Source: Hexactinellida sp. DTS-2022
Lineage: Eukaryota > Porifera > Hexactinellida
NCBI GenBank assembly: GCA_028753945.1
Contig: JAPNXP010000015.1
Span: 2,852,001 to 2,916,000, forward strand
Length of the DNA: 64,000 bases
Direction: 5' to 3'
Below, one piece after another: positions 22,637-33,198 of this stretch (its first letter is position 1; every line of letters starts with the position of its first letter). The position numbers were made by a program, and so were the translations under genes. The notes under the pieces are model-generated. The model saw only the letters and a list, made by a program, of their open reading frames with translations. It was not told the DNA's origin and made no database searches.

Positions 22637-23126
22637 ACAGCAACAACAACAACAACAACTACAGCAACAACAACAACAACAAAAGCCCCCACATATAAGC
22701 GATGACGTACGTAGGGCAATCCTAGCCAAGACGGGCGCCTCTACGGATCCGCTACAACCGAGAGAAGACAGCTATCAGCAGTTCCCCGCTCACAACCCCA
22801 CAGGGTATCCAGTTGATTTCTCCTCGCCAGACCTAGAACAGTATATAGGACAGGATGATGACGATGATCATATCGTGGACTTTCCCGATGACATCGCATT
22901 GGACTCGAGTTTGCTATCTGAATTCCTTCTGGCCAACCCAGCAACGCTTGATTCCTCGCTACTCCAAAGCTTAAATGGAATGTCTACAAACTCCGACCTA
23001 TTCAGCAATGCCTTAGCCGCGCATTCAGATCCCAGCGGCTTCAGAATGTTGCACGGACCCAAGGAGGGTAGCGAAGACTCCCACGGGTCTATGTACCCCG
23101 GAACTAACCAGAGAGCACACAACTAA
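21618..23126 (+). CDS. Heat shock transcription factor (HSF1-type) with polyQ tract
   Basis: HSF trimerises on stress and binds inverted nGAAn heat-shock elements to induce chaperone genes. The 502-residue protein has the winged-helix HSF DNA-binding domain at residues about 24-125 (PAFLFKLWKVLE, ISWSNNGNSFIIFD, LPKFFKHSHFTSFVRQLNMY, GFRKL), then a leucine-rich heptad region HR-A/B at about 143-205 (LEKLLTDFDQIKFEHERLL). Residues about 307-354 are almost pure glutamine, broken by single His and Leu. The C-terminal part is acidic (GQDDDDDHIVDFPDDIALDS) and suits an activation domain. No clear HR-C is visible. The gene is a single exon, whereas vertebrate HSF genes have an intron within the DNA-binding domain. 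Confidence 0.95.
22541..22683 (+). repeat. CAA/CAG trinucleotide tract encoding polyglutamine
   Basis: About 47 codons, mostly CAA with scattered CAG and single CAT (His) and CTA (Leu) interruptions. The antisense strand shows poly-Leu/poly-Val frames, which are artefacts. A tract this long should be length-polymorphic. Confidence 0.95.
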
Positions 23127-24057
23127 TTAGCCTTGTTATATGAGTATTGTAATCAGGAAACTTCTAACAGAGTAATGTGTATTGGCTACAGCTTAGAGTT
23201 ATGTTTGGTCTTTTTAAGGTTTATATCATATTCTAGAGCTCTCTGCTAATCAATGTTATTTATACCTGTGTTATACTTTTAGAAGTTTGAATTTGAGTTA
23301 TGGTGATACTTGCATTGTATGGTTATTTACAATGCTGGCAAAATTTCCTTACTGGATTATTATAAAATAGAAATTCTGGAAAATATGAAACTGGTTGTCC
23401 AGACTAATAGTATTTTGCTTCAGAGCCACTGTAGCCACTTAACTAACCGTATCTAATCCCAATCCCAATGCTCTAATACAGCCTAATTCGGGTTGATTTT
23501 AATGATTTACCACTTGTTGTATGGGAAAATAGGCCAAAAAACCGAGTTTATTAATTGTAACTAAAAATTAATCAATTTTAATAAGTGAGTAGGGGGAGAG
23601 AGGCAAATATATCGAAGGAACACCTAAATATGTAAAGGAAATTTGAATACTAGAGGGAGCAAAAAGAAATGATTTCGCTTGTAGTCCTATTTACTTAGGT
23701 AGTATGTATTATTTTATTTTAATAAAATTAGATGTTATTGTCCCATGGATATTCAGGATATAATCGATTCTTAGTATTTAGGGAAGAGGGTCCGGATCGA
23801 TTGGAAAGGAATCTAAATTTATTCCCAATTCAATTTTGTAAACAATTAATAAACCAATATTCATAATCTACAAATTATATATGGAATGGATTTTAAAATC
23901 CATAATTATAGATATAACATTTTTATCCACTAAAATCCATAATCTTTCCTGACCCTATGTATACACGGTCAAAGTTATATTACTGTTAACATACATGTGG
24001 CTTTCATACTTGAACTCAATACCCAATTAACCTCCTATAGAGAGTCAGTAGTTAGAC
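23127..24057. other. Intergenic, AT-rich
   Basis: This holds the 3' UTR of the HSF gene and the promoter of the next gene. I see no coding frame, RNA gene or clear transposon end. Confidence 0.5.
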
Positions 24058-26117
24058 ATGATAAAGAGCCAGCTACGGGACGGTATCCTCGTGTTACAGA
24101 TATCCAATCCCCCGCTTAATGTCCTCAGTAATCCCATTGAGTTTGTGGCGCATTTAGACCAGGCAGAGAGGGACGAGCGTGTGACTGGCATTCTCATAAC
24201 AGGTTCTAAGGGGTACTTCAGTGCAGGGGTTGATATTAACTTATTCCAAAATAGTTCTATGAGCGATTTGCTCCATAATCTCCCACTCATGATAGCTAAA
24301 ATAGACGCATTCCCGAAGCCGATTATAGCTGCTATCAATGGCGTTTGCTTTGGTGGGGGTTTCGAGATAGCTCTTGCTTGTCATCTTAGAATCGCGGTTG
24401 ATAGCGCCCTGTTTGCTTATCCCGAGGTTGGAATTGGGATTCTGCCCGGGTGGGGGGGCTGTCAGCAGTTGGCTAGAGTTTCTTCCGTAGAGCTGTCTAT
24501 TGAAGTGTGCGTGTTTGGGAAAGTTATCGATGCTAAAAGTGCTCTCAAAAACGGTGTAATATCCGCAGTAGTCAGTTATGATGAACTGATGCCGTTAGCA
24601 CTGAGCATATTTAAGAATCTTCATAATTACCAATTGTGTAGAACGAGCCTACGAGAGATACGCCAAACTCCAGAAACTGAAATCTCTTTCAAGAAATCCC
24701 TTGCTAGATGCAATAAAGTATTTCCCAATCAGTTATCTCCAGTCAAGTGTCTAGACTTGTTGCATAAATCGCTGAATCTAACATTCCATGATAGCTTGAA
24801 ACTAACAACGGAATACTTTAATGAGCTACTGTTAAATCCGCAGAGCGCCGCTCTCCAATATTCGTTCTTTAACAAAAGACGAGTTACGAAGTGGAGCATA
24901 CCCGGCGGGAGCAATTACTCCAATGTCTCACAAGTAAAGCGCTTCTCTCTAATCGCTGTGATTGGCTTAGGAGTAATGGGATCTACCATAGCTGCACTTT
25001 TCCTTCTCAAAGGATACAAAGTTATAGTATTCGAGGTTAACCAGAGTCGCTTAATGGCCGGAGTTAAAGTTATAGAACAAGAGTGTAAGCAGTTTGGTGG
25101 CAATACCAATAATTTGAAATATTCCAGTGAGTTACAGGATTTGAAGAAAGTTGATTTAGTGATTGAAGCTGTCCCAGAGGTGTTGGAAATTAAACAAGAA
25201 TTATTTCGAAAATTATCTCTAATTTGCGAAAAAAACATTGTGTTTACATCCACTACCTCTAGTATAGATATTAATTTAATATTCAAATATATACAACAAC
25301 CAAACAGAGCGATTGGAATGCACTTTTTTAACCCTGCCAACGTTAACCCTCTTGTGGAATGTATCCCAAGTAAGACCACAGATGTTAACACTATCGGCTC
25401 CTGCATGAACTTATGCAAATCTCTCGGATACTTTGGTATTGTTGTTGCTAACGTACCAGGGTTCATGGCTAATAGAATGCTATCAGTATATCTCCATGCA
25501 GCAATCCATGTATTCATGGAAATAGGACAGTTTGATATAATCGACGCTGCAGTAAAAAATTCGGTTATCGAATAGGGCCGTTTGAAACCATGGATCTGAT
25601 TGGATTTGATACAATGCAGTTTGCTACAAAAGTCATTAAAAACGGGAAACAACAAACTGATATTTCATATTTGTTAATGGAAAAGGTTATACGCTCTGGA
25701 TGTCTGGGTAGAAAGAGCGGTAGGGGATTCTACATTTATGGAAAATATCCCAAACAGGTTAACACAGATATTCTATCATTCGTCAGTGCGACACGCAATA
25801 ACATAGCAGAAAGTGAATTGGTAGAGAGGTGCGTACTTCCGTTAATTAACGAGGGAGTCAATCTGCTTAAACAGGGCATTGCGTATCACCAGTCTGATAT
25901 AGACTGCGCTTTTGTTAATGGGTTTGGATGGCCGTCTTGGAGAGGTGGTCCTTTGTATTATGCATATAAAGAGATTGGTTGGAAGCAGTTTTTAACACAA
26001 ATGAATCAATACTATGTGAAGTACTCAATTGATATATGGAAACCTTCAGAACTAATAAGTGACTTTGTGAGAGATCCGAGTGGAGGAGTGCAGTTTAAGA
26101 ATACTAGTAAATTATGA
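24058..26117 (+). pseudogene. EHHADH: Peroxisomal bifunctional enzyme (enoyl-CoA hydratase / 3-hydroxyacyl-CoA dehydrogenase), one frame break
   Basis: This enzyme performs two successive steps of peroxisomal beta-oxidation. Residues 1-200 are a crotonase fold; GGGFEIALACHL gives Glu103 and AYPEVGIGILPG gives Glu123, the numbering of the two catalytic glutamates of mammalian MFE-1. From about 297 follows an NAD-binding Rossmann motif (AVIGLGVMGSTIAALFLL) and the dehydrogenase signature GMHFFNPANVNPLVE. The frame stops at 25575, but homology continues in the next frame (GPFETMDLIGFD) to 26117 and ends in SKL, a perfect peroxisomal PTS1. The break falls at a run of six A at 25554-25559; one more A would keep the frame. 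Because the 3' part and SKL are preserved, a sequencing deletion or very recent mutation is likelier than an old pseudogene. Total length of about 690 residues is near the family's 720. Confidence 0.9.
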
Positions 26118-26911
26118 TTTAACGAAGAATTATTTATATGTATTTATTATAGTATTGAATTAGACATTCGAATTTGATTTATGGAATTTGTATGGAATTT
26201 GATGCGAGTTTTTTAAGTATCAATATTTTTTTCATATTTATTTCTATTTACTTCAGTTTATTACCAGTGGCTGACCGTTACAAAATGCCGACCTGGGCGA
26301 AACGAAATAATAAATACTTACTTAATATCCTTATCCAGGGTACTTATAATATTCATTTACTCTACAACTGCTAGAATTTATTATATATTTCAATTTCTCG
26401 GAATATATCTTGATTACATTTTACAATAAAATGATGTTAACTTCTTCAATTACTCTGTAATTAGCTAATTGGGTTCACCAATAATCATTCATTTATTGCA
26501 GAAATTTCCACTTTCACATTCAGTCTTTGTCTGGATCAATCATCAAATACTATTTAATGCTTTGATTAGTTTTTCGATAAACAGGTGATTCAGGTTATTA
26601 TAATTATAGCTTCTATAAAGATTCATATATTAACTACAAAATACTACCAATGCAGTTTTGCAGAGCTTATTATGAAGTAATATCTTTATTGTTTATATTC
26701 ATTTTACTAACAGTGCTGATTTTCATTACCCAACATGAGCTATAATTATAAATTATTTCACTTTTGTAATATTATTGTTAATAAAATGCATTTAAACTGA
26801 AGCTAATTTTCTATACATATAAATAATTGACAAGTACAAATCTACATACTAATCTTTAAAGTATGTACGTAGAAATTATATAATTTATAACTCTGGCTAT
26901 TCTCAAGCATT
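26118..26911. other. Convergent intergenic region
   Basis: This lies between the 3' ends of two convergent genes. It is AT-rich, with no feature beyond short open frames that I consider chance. Confidence 0.5.
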
Positions 26912-28057
26912 TCATCTATTTTTGAAAAGTCTGCATCGGCAGTAACAGTTGTAGTTGAGTTTAGACAGCAACGCAGGTAGTGTGGCCACATTCAAAGTTA
27001 AAATTAACACAAAACATATTGCTAAGCTAATTTCTTCTGCAAAATGCATTAAACCAACCGTGAAAATTAGACCATTTACAAATTCCAGTGCTTGGTTAGG
27101 ATGATAAATCATGAGTTGGTATAACACATAATGCGATAAGAATAACTCTACTATATTTCTGAACAACCGTAATGCACCAGCCAATAAGAAGCAAGCTATC
27201 ATCCCGCTATACACTGATGAAATAAGTTTGAAATACCTGCGTCTTTTAACATATGTTTTGTAAAGATAATTCCCTTCTCCAAATGCTAAATTCGTATCCT
27301 GAATTTTCCATCTAAACGTTTTTAATAACTCTTTTCTGTTGTGAAGAGTTAATGCGAATTGAATAGTAAATATTAATAGTGAAATCGCTTCCTTTAGTAT
27401 AAATACTGGGCAAACTATTAAAAGTGAAAGCACAAGTGCCATGCAGACTGATCCATATAACAATATCTTTTGTTTATTACCCAAATTCACTGATTTTAAC
27501 GAGCTAATGTAGTTGAGTGATATTCTAGTAACCATTGCATAGTACGACATTTGAGTGTATACTAACGCGAATGTTAGTACCATACAAATACTGAAGCTGC
27601 CCATTAATACTAAGGGCACATCCTGATAGTAAACTGGCCATATTTTGGGAAAAGCACTCCATGGGTTGAAGTATTGGGTGGATGTGTTATTATAATCCGT
27701 GGAGATGGGAATGGCTTGATGGTACGTGTTGTTATTCTTTTTAGAGAACACATCGTGTAAATATACGAAAAACGTTGTATTTAGCCCCATTGTCACTGCA
27801 GATGATATCACTTCCAGTAATGCGATTGCGAGTAGAAAGACGCTCATATAATATTGTACCTTTTCGTTCATAGCGTCCAACGTAGCCTCTCTACAGTACA
27901 ACGTGTTATTAGTGTAATTACATTTTCTGGAGCGTGATAGAGCTCTGATTAAAAACATGAGCCATAGTACGAGTATAATTATATTTATTGATAAAATAAT
28001 ATTAATGATCGCTTGTAAAATGCTTTGAAAGTAATTTGTTGTATCTGGATACAACAT
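26912..28057 (-). CDS. Orphan multi-pass (about seven-helix) membrane protein
   Basis: I do not recognise this 381-residue protein. It has about seven strongly hydrophobic segments: near residues 13-40, 68-95, 145-167, 198-220, 224-243, 283-307 and 328-370. An N-glycosylation-type Asn-rich stretch lies in the loop after segment 2 (NNNTYHQ...NNTSTQYF), and a basic patch (YVKRRRYFK) precedes segment 6. The C-terminus is Cys- and Arg-rich (YNCYCRCRLFKNR). The layout would fit a divergent GPCR-like receptor, but there is no DRY or NPxxY motif, so the fold is a guess. The start is the first ATG; the frame is uninterrupted and antisense to its neighbours. Confidence 0.65.
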   Translation of the reverse strand: MLYPDTTNYFQSILQAIINIILSINIIILVLWLMFLIRALSRSRKCNYTNNTLYCREATLDAMNEKVQYYMSVFLLAIALLEVISSAVTMGLNTTFFVYLHDVFSKKNNNTYHQAIPISTDYNNTSTQYFNPWSAFPKIWPVYYQDVPLVLMGSFSICMVLTFALVYTQMSYYAMVTRISLNYISSLKSVNLGNKQKILLYGSVCMALVLSLLIVCPVFILKEAISLLIFTIQFALTLHNRKELLKTFRWKIQDTNLAFGEGNYLYKTYVKRRRYFKLISSVYSGMIACFLLAGALRLFRNIVELFLSHYVLYQLMIYHPNQALEFVNGLIFTVGLMHFAEEISLAICFVLILTLNVATLPALLSKLNYNCYCRCRLFKNR

Positions 28058-28886
28058 GTTGAATATGTAGAGATAGAATTCAACGTACGTACTACAATAT
28101 ATGTCCGTTATTTTCTAATTTATAGTACGAATTTCAAAATTATTTATATTATTTGTAAGGGGAAATATTAATTATGCTACATAGTTATTACGTGTAAGTT
28201 CATTATTGAAATATAAATTCAACTATGATTAGATAAGATTCAAATCATTTTTGTTGAACTTTTAGGGGAAATGTATATTTAAAATATGTATTACAAATTA
28301 ATAAAGCAATTTTTGATTATTATATTTGCATAATTATAAAGCTGTAATGCCTGTATGTAAGATAATTTAGTCATTGATTATTTTGAAAGATAATAAAATG
28401 CTAGATTTAGGTTGTTATGTTAATCTGTCTTATTACAAGTAAGTTATTAACCCTTATTTTCTTAACTCTTCAAAGCATTTCTATATACAGTAGAACCTCG
28501 TTAATACAAACACCAAGGGACCTTCAAAATATGTAGTCGAAACCGGTTTTTTCTTACACCTTGTTTTTATAACAAACTATTTATTCTAAAGAAATTCCAA
28601 TTTTGTTTTATTTTCCATCGGTTTATTCTAACTATAGGATCTTTATATCTTTATTTCCATGCAAAGAATTGGTTAGAAAAACCGGTTTCGACTGTATTCC
28701 TTATCCGAATTCGTATTAACCGGTGACATTTGTATTGAAACGACTTTGAAGAGGACTGAAATAGTGTTCGTATTAGGGTAACGAAGTTCTACTATATTTA
28801 GAATTTTTCAAACAGTAAGGTTTAATAGTTATTATACGTACTGTATCTTATTGATCTGATGCTTTGTCACTACGTAGCTATACCCT
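28058..28886. other. Divergent intergenic region with a MITE
   Basis: This must contain the promoters of both the orphan membrane protein and the SDR gene. Apart from the MITE at 28488-28794 it is featureless AT-rich DNA. Confidence 0.5.
28488..28794. mobile_element. pogo/Tigger-like MITE
   Basis: The left end CAGTAGAACCTCGTTAATAC is inverted at the right end (...AACGAAGTTCTACTA). An internal inverted pair (AAACCGGTTTTT / AAAACCGGTTTCG) extends the fold. Non-coding. It sits between two divergently transcribed genes, so it could affect their promoters. Confidence 0.75.
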
Positions 28887-29903
28887 ATGTTTTGTGATAG
28901 CTGGTTCTACTGCCTGTTAGCTTTGTCCGTACTACTCACTGTCCTCTTTAACAAGTACCCATCTGCTATGCGTTCTGGTTGGCTTATGCTTGACTTGCCA
29001 ATCATGTTAGTGGCTCTGAGTGTCACATTCTGCTTTGAGTGTCTGGCTTCTCTCCTCCCGGACTTTCTCTTCGGACAGCGGCGTCTGAATGGGAAGCTGG
29101 TGCTCCTAACTGGCGCCGGCAGTGGGATCGGTAGAGCCACTAGTCTGGAGCTGAGTGGCCAGGGCTGCACACTCGTTTTGTGGGACGTGGAGGAGGGAGG
29201 CAATGCAGAGACCTGCAGACTTGTGAGAGAGATGGGCGGGAGAGCATACACGTACACTGTTGATGTGAGTGACCGAGTGGCGCTAGAGGAAACAGCTGAT
29301 GCTGTAGTGAGGGAGCATGGGCCTGTGGACATATTGATATGCAATGCTGGTATCTTGCATATCAAAAGGCTATATAAAATCCAGCATCACGAAATAGAAC
29401 AACTGATGGCTGTTAACTTTCTATCCATAGTATGCCTTACCAAATTATTTATTACTAAAATGATTGATCAGGGTAGCGGTCATATCGTGTGTGTCTCTTC
29501 CAGCTACGCATTGAGAGCTGGGTCTCACTCAACTGACTACTCAGCTAGTAAGGGTGCTCTCTCCAACTACTGTATATCTCTAATGGAAGAGCTTAATCAA
29601 ATCAGGTGTAGACATGTTCATGTGTCTGTTGTATATCCAGCGTTTGTTAATACGCCTCTGATTAGCTCAATTTCGAAATATTTTGAATATTTAAAGCCTA
29701 TGGAAGCTGAGAAAGTAGCAAAACGTATTGTGAGTGGGGTCCGTGCACACAGACAGTTCATTTATATTCCTAGTTACCTTAAATTAATCTCTTTCGTTGC
29801 ATTCCTGACACCCATTACATTCTACAATATAATCACCAAGAACTTGTTCAAGGGAAACAAGTTTGATCCTATAAAGCCGGATGAGAATTTTCATAGTTAT
29901 TAA
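28887..29903 (+). CDS. Short-chain dehydrogenase, SDR16C-type (RDH10/HSD17B11-like)
   Basis: A 338-residue membrane-anchored NAD(P)-dependent oxidoreductase. Family members oxidise or reduce retinoids, steroids or other lipids at the ER or lipid droplets. Two N-terminal hydrophobic segments (about 8-22 and 36-52) should anchor it. The Rossmann motif TGAGSGIG is at 75-82, NAG at 153-155, catalytic serine in VCVSSS (204-206), and the catalytic YSASK at 218-222 (Tyr218, Lys222). Asp100 after strand 2 (LVLWDV) favours NAD over NADP. The C-terminus has a further hydrophobic stretch (LISFVAFLTPITFYNII). All catalytic residues are present. Substrate cannot be read from the sequence. Confidence 0.88.
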   Translation: MFCDSWFYCLLALSVLLTVLFNKYPSAMRSGWLMLDLPIMLVALSVTFCFECLASLLPDFLFGQRRLNGKLVLLTGAGSGIGRATSLELSGQGCTLVLWDVEEGGNAETCRLVREMGGRAYTYTVDVSDRVALEETADAVVREHGPVDILICNAGILHIKRLYKIQHHEIEQLMAVNFLSIVCLTKLFITKMIDQGSGHIVCVSSSYALRAGSHSTDYSASKGALSNYCISLMEELNQIRCRHVHVSVVYPAFVNTPLISSISKYFEYLKPMEAEKVAKRIVSGVRAHRQFIYIPSYLKLISFVAFLTPITFYNIITKNLFKGNKFDPIKPDENFHSY

Positions 29904-30516
29904 ATAGTGTATTTAATGTTTTATATTCATTCTACGCTGCAGGAATAGATTTGTTATTATTTTATTTTATGTAGCTTAAATTTCTTAAAATGTGTATAAT
30001 ATTTATATGATAGTTGACGGAACGAATGTCTTGTTATATTGTTCGTAGGACCGCTAATTAATTTATTATATCATAGTATACTTTTATGTTAGCTTTCAAA
30101 GTACTGCAATATATAATTATTCTAATTCATTTATATACTTGCCTGCATATACGACAAATACTAAATCAACTTAGTTTTCAAATATATTATTAATGGACAG
30201 AACAAGATTATTATTTTTTTAGTATTTGCTCATAAATTGTTGGATTTGTTTTACTTGAAGGAAAACCCAAGAGATTTAGATTTACTTATTTATCATGTTT
30301 GGATATACTCTGAGTCTCTGATGTATCTGCGAAAAGAAAACAAGATTTTAAAGAGAACAAATCAATATGGACATACATACAACTGATTTAATTCAAGGTT
30401 AACAAACAATTATAGAGAATAGAGTAGACTCTCACTAAAGTTATTTATGGAAAAGCATATGAAAAAAAAAATTTTTTAAAGAAATTGTAAATATTTAAAA
30501 TAGAAATCTTATAAAT

Positions 30517-30720
30517 CAAAATACTTGAATGCAATGCTCTGGATTCTCAGAAACAACTATAATCCTCCCATCGACATCGATTGTTAATCAACTGTGGTTT
30601 TAAAATCTCTTCTCGCCTCCTTTATCGAATCTGTGTATTAACTCTCCTCCAAAAGAAAAGATACAACATTATTAGTCTTATAATCAGTAATGATAATATT
30701 TAAGGATCTATCCAAAATGA
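30517..30720 (-). pseudogene. Decayed NHL-repeat gene fragment
   Basis: The nucleotide sequence aligns with the NHL fragment at about 32400-32590: shared blocks include AAAATACTTGAATGCAATG, TCTCAGAAACAACTATAA, GTGTATTAACTCTCCTCC and AGGATCTATCCAA. No open frame of useful length survives. It is probably a duplicated piece of the same ancestral gene. Confidence 0.65.
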
Positions 30721-31849
30721 ATTGAGAAGGTTTAAAAAAAGGATATGTATAACTACAGAATCTTAGAGTTAGAAATATCTTCATTTACTCCTCTAGTTTT
30801 TTAACCATTGGTGGTATAAGTAGTGGATAGATTTAACAAAAGGCTTGCATTACTCCTTGTTAGTTTAAGAGGAACCCCTTATAGTGATACAATAGCTTAT
30901 ATTAGAAGAAAACTTCGCTTCTCCATCCTTCGTACAAAGCTAATGGCTGCTATAGGGTTACACCAGGCAGCAAGAATAATGAAAATAGTGTTATAAACAG
31001 TAATTTCAACACTATACCTTAATTAAAATAAACAATATTATTAGCGCAGATTTAAATATTCATTTGTCTCTTATTTTCCCCTTTTCCTGTACTTGTATAT
31101 ATGTATTTCTTTCCCTCATTAAATTCCACTCGATTGAGAAGGTTTTGTTATCTATTGATAGGGTAGATTGTGAATATTTCTCTTAGGCTTAGATTTTTCT
31201 CAATTTATTCATTTATTGTTGATAATTATCTTGCTAGAGTTGTCAAACTAACTTCGAAAGAGATTGTAGTATGTCTACTAGTAATCCCTGTGTGTCTCTA
31301 TATACATATTCTCATCAATTGTTTCGTGAGATGATTCCTTGGGGGTGAATGTAATCCTGTAAATTAACCTAAAATTAGAAGTCCACGGGGTTGTACAATT
31401 CCTTAGACTCAGAGTAATGGTTCTCAAAGTGGGATGATCAATCAGGGAATAAATTTCAACATTAATTTAACTGTTGCTACAAGACAGCACAATATTATAC
31501 TGTTAATGGCCTCCGGAATCATGACAACTTTGTTGTTGTCTTTCAAAACAAATTATCATGTCACCAAAGTGAGTCATACTTTATAAATAAGTACAAATCG
31601 AAAATTTAATACACCGGCATTTAACCTGAAAAGAAATAAGCTTGAAATACAGCCGAGGGCTAGTACAGAATGTACGGATCTGCAGCTTTAATCAATGAAG
31701 CTCATAAATTATTAATATTTAACTCCATAGACGCGGGTCTCAATAAATTGGAGCGGACCACTTTCCGCTCATAATTAATAATTGGAGTGTGCTCCTTTAT
31801 TAAAACGCTTTTTATACTATTTGTATAATATTAATAATAATAATACACT

Positions 31850-32016
31850 CATTGCCGGCGCCACGTATTATGAGGTGTGGGTGTAGTGGGTGTCACTGTA
31901 TAGTCTAGTGGGTGTCACTGTATAGTCTAGTGGGTGTCACTGTCCAAGCACCGCTTCATTTCCTTGAGGCAGTGGGTGTCCGGACACCCAGGACACCCCC
32001 GGTGGCGCCGGCCCTG
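31850..32016. mobile_element. Small GC-rich terminal-inverted-repeat element with an internal tandem repeat
   Basis: Ends CATTGCCGGCGCCAC and GGTGGCGCCGGCCCTG are inverted copies, resembling hAT-type ends. ACACT is found directly outside both ends, but no full 8-bp duplication. Inside, a 22-bp unit (TAGTGGGTGTCACTGTATAGTC) is repeated about 2.7 times at 31884-31943. It stands out by GC content from its AT-rich surroundings. Confidence 0.6.
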
Positions 32017-32328
32017 ACACTATACTGCACTGAAGTACATGTTATAAGTTATTTTGAAGAATAAATGATAGTGAATTATATGTATAATTAATTAATTAAT
32101 TTATTAAAAGAGCAGATAAAACAATAAGATATACTCTTGCCAAATATACTCACAGACATATGATAACCTTAACTACTGACCTTTAGGCAATTTATTTTAA
32201 AGTAGGTTATGCAAACTAATAATTATTTGATCAATTATGGAGAGGAACTTAGAATAAATTTCAAATAACACTTTTAAAAGAATTACTTATATTACTAAAA
32301 GTTAGTCATCTAATGTAATCTTCGTGCT

Positions 32329-32600
32329 TCAGCTCTGACAAGTCATTTGTTTAACATCAGACATCACTTTGCGTAGCTGGATTTTATATTGAAAGATGTT
32401 GGCCGAATTAAAATACTTGAATGCAATGTTCAGGTTCTCAGAAACAACTATAACTGGTGTATATAATCTTCTCTCTTCTCCTTCTTTACCGAATCGGTGT
32501 ATTAACTCTCCTCCGAAAGTAAACATGTAAACACAATGAGTCTTAAAGTCAATAATGATCATATTTGAGGATCTATCCAAGATTAAATATACTTTGTGAC
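32329..32600 (-). pseudogene. NHL-repeat gene fragment
   Basis: The frame encodes about 90 residues resembling NHL beta-propeller blades (YLILDRSSNMIIIDFKTHCV, YMFTFGGELIHRFG). There is no start codon for a full protein and a stop lies just upstream. Full relatives lie at 53106-54359 and 38861-40115, all on the minus strand. Confidence 0.65.
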
Positions 32601-32897
32601 TGAATTATCATTAATCGTCTAGAACTGCGTTTAGGAGACTACATATATCATTTTTGATATTGCCATTCAGTTTACAACTACCGATAACCTATATGTCAAT
32701 AATACTTCATTAGAGTCAATCTAGCATAGTTTTCCTACTTCCACTTACACCCCTGAAAATGCCCACTGTGTACATATATCCATGATCATAATGTAATCAA
32801 TGGTCTGGAAATTATTTGGGAAAGTCTATGCTTAGCAAGCCGTAGTATATAGTAATGACCTATGTACCGTATACGGTATACATAGCCTATGTACTAA
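32601..32897. other. AT-rich spacer with a short palindrome
   Basis: Contains TACCGTATACGGTA (perfect palindrome, about 32866-32879) and nothing else I can interpret. Confidence 0.4.
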
Positions 32898-32963
32898 CAG
32901 AGGCGGTCCCAGGGGGGGGGGTCCGGACCCCCCCTTTTTTCTGGACTAATGAAATTATGCCTG

Positions 32964-33156
32964 TATAGTACTTCCGTAAATAAAACAGTATAATAATACA
33001 AGTTTAATCTGAAATCAAAAAGTCCTTTAACTATCTAACAATGTCTATATATAGTATTAGTATAGTAGATAGCCTACAATCTCGTTTCTATTAATTTACT
33101 TTCTTTGTACGCGCTCGATTAATTAACTCATTGATTAAATACTGTTACATACTATA
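32964..33156 (-). repeat. 3' LTR of the Ty3/gypsy element
   Basis: 193 bp, matching the copy at 37884-38076 at every base I compared. The ends TATAGTA and TACTATA are perfect inverted repeats instead of the usual TG...CA. Confidence 0.93.
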
Positions 33157-33198
33157 TTCCTCCCCTCATCGTAAAACTCGACCTCGAGTTTCTCTCGA

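Larger units (their letters stand above)
29904..32328. other. Gene-poor AT-rich region with fossils
   Basis: There is no intact gene. It holds a decayed NHL-gene fragment (30517-30720) and a small GC-rich element (31850-32016), described separately. The rest is AT-rich with nothing I can name. Confidence 0.5.

Noticed and set aside
22476-22719. Antisense poly-Leu and poly-Val frames opposite the HSF gene
   Set aside because: They are the complement of the CAA/CAG polyglutamine tract.
25540-25590. A small intron explaining the frame change in the bifunctional enzyme
   Set aside because: Homology runs straight across the break and one base is enough; there is no room for an intron.
25590-26117. 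A separate second gene after the hydratase-dehydrogenase frame
   Set aside because: Its sequence continues the dehydrogenase domain without gap and supplies the C-terminal SKL; it is the same gene after a one-base shift.
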